From: an uncultured Pelolinea sp.
Lineage (GTDB): Bacteria > Chloroflexota > Anaerolineae > Anaerolineales > Anaerolineaceae
Assembly: GCA_937902055.1 (NCBI GenBank)
Contig: CALGUJ010000043.1
Location: 1-7,693 of the forward strand
Length of the DNA stretch: 7,693 bases
Reading direction: 5' to 3'
The notes beneath the pieces were generated by a model that worked only from the letters and a program-made list of their open reading frames with translations, did no database searches and was not told the DNA's origin. Of this stretch, positions 1-4,400 are shown piece by piece. Each line of letters begins with the position of its first letter. The stretch's first letter is position 1. Position numbers and translations under genes: made by a program.

Positions 1-320
1 GCCTGCCGACGCGCCTGGAACCATTCGGTGTGGTGTTCGTCGAAGCCATGGCGTACGGCCTGCCGCTGGTGGCTCCGCGCAGCGGGGCGGTTCCTGACTT
101 TGTCGAAGACGGCAAGAATGGATTCATGGTGGAGCCGGGCGACATCGCTGGTTTAGCTTCCGCGCTCGAGCGCCTGTTGGCCGACAGCGGCCTCTGCCGG
201 CGATTCGGCAAAGCCGGGTACCGATTGGCGCGCGAACGCTATACCTGGAAGAATGTCGCGAGCATCATGCATACCGCGATCAGACCGATCATCACAGGAA
301 AAGAAAGGAAGAATGCGTAA
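1..320 (+). CDS. GT4-family glycosyltransferase, C-terminal part (5' end outside window)
   Basis: The reading frame is open from the window edge (first full codon at 3) to the TAA at 318-320, giving 105 residues of the C-terminal nucleotide-sugar-binding half of a GT-B enzyme. Seen directly: an E-x7-E motif (Glu codons at 18 and 42) in the context LEPFGVVFVEAM, followed by a GLPLVA strand, SGAVPDFVEDGKNGF and a PGD loop, the standard order at the end of retaining GT4 glycosyltransferases. In that family the two glutamates bind the donor sugar nucleotide, and the enzyme moves a sugar onto a glycan, lipid or other acceptor, usually at the cytosolic face of the membrane. Donor and acceptor cannot be read from this fragment. 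The next gene's product is very similar over the same stretch (about 51 of 88 residues identical by hand alignment, no gaps), so the two are probably a tandem duplication. The ATG of that gene overlaps this stop by 8 nt. Family assignment is firm; specificity is unknown. Confidence 0.9.
   Translation, partial: LPTRLEPFGVVFVEAMAYGLPLVAPRSGAVPDFVEDGKNGFMVEPGDIAGLASALERLLADSGLCRRFGKAGYRLARERYTWKNVASIMHTAIRPIITGKERKNA
297..311 (+). promoter_or_regulatory. Purine-rich ribosome-binding region of the second glycosyltransferase
   Basis: An AGGA at 297-300 and an AAGGAA at 305-310 lie in a purine run just before the ATG at 313. The second is only 2 nt from the ATG and the first 12 nt, so neither spacing is ideal. 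Together they support the start at 313 over an in-frame ATG at 253, which lies deep inside the preceding gene. The signal lies inside the upstream coding sequence, as expected for translational coupling. Confidence 0.5.
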
Positions 321-1437
321 GAAAATCCTGCATTTCCGCATCTGGCCCAACCCGCCGATTGCCGTAAGCGTGGAAAAATTGCTGCATGAGACTTTCCCGG
401 AATACGAACTAGAAATCGTCACGCTCGCGGAGCGGATCAAAACCGACAAATGTCTCTTAATGCGGAACACGCTGGAAACGCTGCGGCAGTATGGATGCGA
501 CATCCTCAGGGGCAGGCTGGATTTCAAGGCCGCTTTCTTCCGCACCATTTTCCTGTTCGACCGCGTCGGACGCATGGCGCGGGAAATTGGCCGGGGCAGG
601 CAGGACATCGCTTTCACCTTTCAGCTCCAGTCGATCTTCGACACGCACCTGGAAGGCATCCCGCACTTTGTGTACACCGATCACACCCAGTTGGCGAACC
701 TGCTGTATTCACCGCACATGAAAGTTCAGCTGTATTCAGCCGAATGGATCAGCCGGGAAAAAACTTTGTATATGAACGCCGCGCGGGTTTTTACCCGCAG
801 CAACAACATCTCACGCTCGCTGTGCGAACAGTACGGCATCCCGGCAGACCGGGTGAACTGCATTTACGCCGGCGCCAACACCCCTTCTGAAGCGATCGAG
901 CCGGATAAGAAAGATTACTCCGCAAAAAATATTTTGTTCGTCGGGTTGGATTGGGAGCGCAAGGGCGGGCCGGAATTGCTAAGCGCTTTCGAAGAGGTGC
1001 GCCGCAACCATTCCGACGCGCGGCTGGTGATCGCGGGCGCGAGCGTGAAAACCGACCAGGCGGGCGTAATTTCTTTGGGGCGTGTGCCGGTGGAGGAATT
1101 GAAGCGTTATTATCGGGAAGCAACCGTGTTCTGCATGCCCAGCCGCAACGAACCTTTCGGAGTGGCGTATGTGGAGGCCATGGCATACGCGCTGCCGATC
1201 GTGGCGACGGAAATCGGCGCTTTGCCCGACATGGTCAGCAATGGAAAGAACGGCTTTTTGGTGCAGCCGGGCGACATCGAGAGCCTGGCGCAGGCGTTGG
1301 ATAACCTGTTGAGCGACCCGCGTAAAAGGGCGCGGTTCGGAAAAATCAGCCGGCGATTGGCCGCGGAACGCTACAATTGGGACGCAGTGGGGAGATCGAT
1401 GCGTAAAACCATTGAACAATTTCTTCCATCAAGGTAA
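313..1437 (+). CDS. GT4-family glycosyltransferase (GT-B fold), complete
   Basis: This encodes a 374-residue retaining glycosyltransferase, a normal length for family GT4. The N-terminal acceptor half starts MRKKILHF and contains HFVYTDHT (residues 118-125) and VFTRSNNISR (159-168). The C-terminal donor half begins at NILFVGLDWERKGG (206-219), continues through LVIAG (238-242), and carries the E-x7-E motif Glu280-Glu288 in EPFGVAYVEAMA, then GALPDMVSNGKNGF and PGDIESLAQAL. I see no signal peptide or membrane segment, so it probably acts in the cytosol or loosely at the membrane. I chose the ATG at 313 because the protein then begins at the expected first beta strand and has a purine-rich leader; the in-frame ATG at 253 would add 20 residues unlike the family. 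It overlaps the upstream GT4 gene by 8 nt and ends 5 nt before the NRPS gene. The substrates are unknown; an exopolysaccharide, glycolipid or peptide-linked sugar are all possible. Confidence 0.92.
   Translation: MRKKILHFRIWPNPPIAVSVEKLLHETFPEYELEIVTLAERIKTDKCLLMRNTLETLRQYGCDILRGRLDFKAAFFRTIFLFDRVGRMAREIGRGRQDIAFTFQLQSIFDTHLEGIPHFVYTDHTQLANLLYSPHMKVQLYSAEWISREKTLYMNAARVFTRSNNISRSLCEQYGIPADRVNCIYAGANTPSEAIEPDKKDYSAKNILFVGLDWERKGGPELLSAFEEVRRNHSDARLVIAGASVKTDQAGVISLGRVPVEELKRYYREATVFCMPSRNEPFGVAYVEAMAYALPIVATEIGALPDMVSNGKNGFLVQPGDIESLAQALDNLLSDPRKRARFGKISRRLAAERYNWDAVGRSMRKTIEQFLPSR
1431..1434 (+). promoter_or_regulatory. Ribosome-binding site of the NRPS gene
   Basis: AAGG lies 8 nt before the ATG at 1443, a good spacing. 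It sits within the last codons of the upstream glycosyltransferase gene, whose TAA (1435-1437) directly follows it. This supports both the chosen NRPS start and coupled translation of the two genes. Confidence 0.6.
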
Positions 1438-1442
1438 GCAAA

Positions 1443-4400
1443 ATGAACACGTTGCTGGTCGATCAATTCCTCGAACAATCCAAACGGCATGCCGACCGGA
1501 TTGCCATCATCCACACTGGACGGAAAATTACTTACGCTGAATTGGCGCAGCGCGCTCTGGCGCTGGCGGCATATTTGCAAGCAGAATTCCACCTCGCGCA
1601 TGAGCAATTAATCGGAATTCACGGAACACGATCGATTGAAAGTATCACAGGCATGCTGGCGGTTATGCTGGCAGGCGGCGCTTATGTTCCGCTGCCCGCG
1701 AACTGGCCGGAGGGACGAAAAAGGGCGATCATCGAAGACGCAAAAATAAGCATTGTGCTGGAGGACGAATTTGCCGCTCCATTTGAATCAACTTCAGGGA
1801 AAGCGGTTTCGATCGGAAAAGCGATCTCCGCAACAGGCGAGTCCGGACATCGACTGCCCGAACTGAGCGCCGATCAATTGGCGTACGTGATGTTTACCTC
1901 CGGCTCCACCGGCAAGCCGAAAGGCGTAATGGTCGAGCAGCGCAACGTGATGGCGATGTTAAAGGGCTTTGAAAAGATCGCCCCGGTCGGGGGCGAATTA
2001 TCCGGCAGCGCGCTGGTTTCCATCGGCTTCGACGTTTCGGTTTGGGAAATATTTTCCATGCTTTGTTTCGGCGGGACTTTGCACCTGATTGACCATCCTG
2101 AAATGGTGCCGGAATTGGCGCGTTATTTTTGCGATCAAGGTATTCGAAGCGCTTATCTGCCCCCGCTGCTGCTGGCGGATTTCATCCGCGAACTCGAAAA
2201 ACCGGGAATAAAACCGGTTCTGGAACGGCTTTTGGTAGGCGTGGAACCCATCTTGCAAAAGACGCTGGCAGCCATCAAAGACCACATTCCCGGATTGCGG
2301 ATCATCAATGGCTACGGCCCAACCGAAACCGCGATCTGCGCCACTTTTTACGAGTTCAAAAGCGCGGTTGAGGCGGAGCGGCGCACGCCGATCGGCAAAG
2401 CGGTGGACGGATACCGGGTTTATCTGGTCGACGAACAGTTCAAACCGGTGAAAAAAGGAGACGAAGGCGAAATCCTGATCTGCGGCGCGGGAGTTGCCCG
2501 GGGGTATTTCGCCGATGCGGTGTTGACGGATGAGAAATTCATCCGCGATCCTTCTGAAGAAAATAAAATGGGGAGATGCTACCGCAGCGGGGATTACGCC
2601 CGGGAATTGCCGGACGGAAATCTGGAGTATTGCGGAAGAAAAAACCAGCAAATCAAGATCGATGGCTATCGCGTGGAACTATCCGAAATCGAAGCCGCGC
2701 TGAACCGTTTCCCTCAAATCGGGCAGGCTTGTGCTGCGGTGCGCCAGCGGCACGGCAGGAGGCAAATCATCGCGTACTACACGGCCTCCGGCGACCAAGC
2801 CATCGATCTCCAAGAGCTGAAATCTTTTATAAGAGATTTACTCCCTCAAAGCATGCTACCGGCAGCATACGCGCAGGTAGCGCAATTCCCTGTTACTGAA
2901 AATGGCAAGATCGACCGCGCTCTACTGCCGGACCCAACCGGCGAGGAAAAACATAAGATCATTCCCCCGCAAGGCAGCCGGGAAGCCGACCTACTGCGTA
3001 TCTTCCAGGAGGTATTCCATGATGACACCTTCGGCCTGGAAAGCGGCTTTTTTGACCAGGGCGGCAACTCCCTGCAGGCGGCCAGCATACTCGCCAGAAT
3101 CCGCGAGCGGTTCGGGTCGGAGATTTCATTCCCCGATTTTTACCAAAGCGAGAGCATCCAGGAATTGGCCGCCAGGCTGGATAAAGTCCGGGCAGCCGAC
3201 AGCGCAGCCAGCCGGACGACAATTCCACATTGCGGCAGCGACAAGATCCCGCTTTCCTACAGCCAGGAGCGGATGTGGTTTTTATCCCGAAGCGAACCGG
3301 AAAACCCTTCACTGCACTCCTCTTTCGCGCTGCTCATCGAGGGGGAGCTGGATATCGCGAGATTGCAACGCAGTTTGCGTGAGCTGATCGACCGCCACGC
3401 CATTCTGCGCACGGTGTTCCGCGAAGAGGACGGCCAGCCTTACCAGGCGGTGCTGCCGGAAATCGACCTGCCGTTGAGCACGGTAAACCTTTCCGGGAAT
3501 AAGGACCCGCTAGCCGAATTGAGGCAAGCGATTACGGGCTCGAACCTCAAGGTTTTTGACATCCACGCGGCTCCGCCTTTCCGGCTGATCCTGTATACCA
3601 TCAACCCGCAGCAAGCCGTGCTGGGGGTGATCATTCACCACATCATCACGGATGGCTGGTCGGCCGAGATTTTCCGCAGCGACCTGGCGGAAATCTACCG
3701 GCAAACCGGCCGTAAATCGGGCTTCCACAAGGCGACCAAACACACTTACGCCGATTTCGCCTGCTGGCAGAAATCGGAGCAATTCGAGCGGCGCATCAAC
3801 CCGCAACTGGATTATTGGAAAGAGAAAATTACCGATGAAACCACGATCACCCAACTGCCCAACGACCATGCCCGACCTTTGACGCAGAGTTCCAACGCGG
3901 ATACGGTTTGGTTAAAGATTGATGGTAATTTATACCGGCAATTGACGGATTACAGCAGCAGGCATAGCATAACCCTGTTCCCCATCCTGCTATCCGCTTT
4001 TTGTCTCACCCTTTCGCGCCACACGCACGATCAGATCATCCAGATCGGTTCTTTTTTCGCCAACCGAGTTTTGGCAGAGGTGGAAAACATCATGGGACCG
4101 TTCGTGAACGGGGTGGTGCTCAAACTGGATCTTTCCGACAACCCGAATTTCAACGAACTGGCAGCGAGAGCGGCCTCAACGGTGATGGAAGCACAAGCCA
4201 ACCAGGAAGCGCCCATCGAAAAGGTCATCGAAGCCGCGCGGGTGAAACGCGACCGCAGCCAGAGGACCCTGTTTGGGATCGTCTTCAATTTTGTGAACAT
4301 TCCCAAAAGCGGAGCGGGAGATGGAGAAATCACATTCCAATTCTTCGATTTCGAGGCCGGCACGGTCACCTATGACTTGAACGTGGAATTCAACCAGGAC

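Noticed and set aside
253..312. Upstream in-frame ATG at 253 as the start of the second glycosyltransferase
   Set aside because: It would extend the protein by 20 residues with no family similarity and overlap the upstream gene by 68 nt; the ATG at 313 gives the expected GT4 N-terminus.
30..320. GTG or internal start at 30 for the first glycosyltransferase
   Set aside because: The frame is open to the window edge and residues before 30 (including the first Glu of E-x7-E) belong to the conserved motif, so the gene simply begins outside the window.
450..890. Overlapping + strand open frame within the second glycosyltransferase
   Set aside because: It is out of frame with clear GT4 coding sequence and its translation has no recognisable motif.
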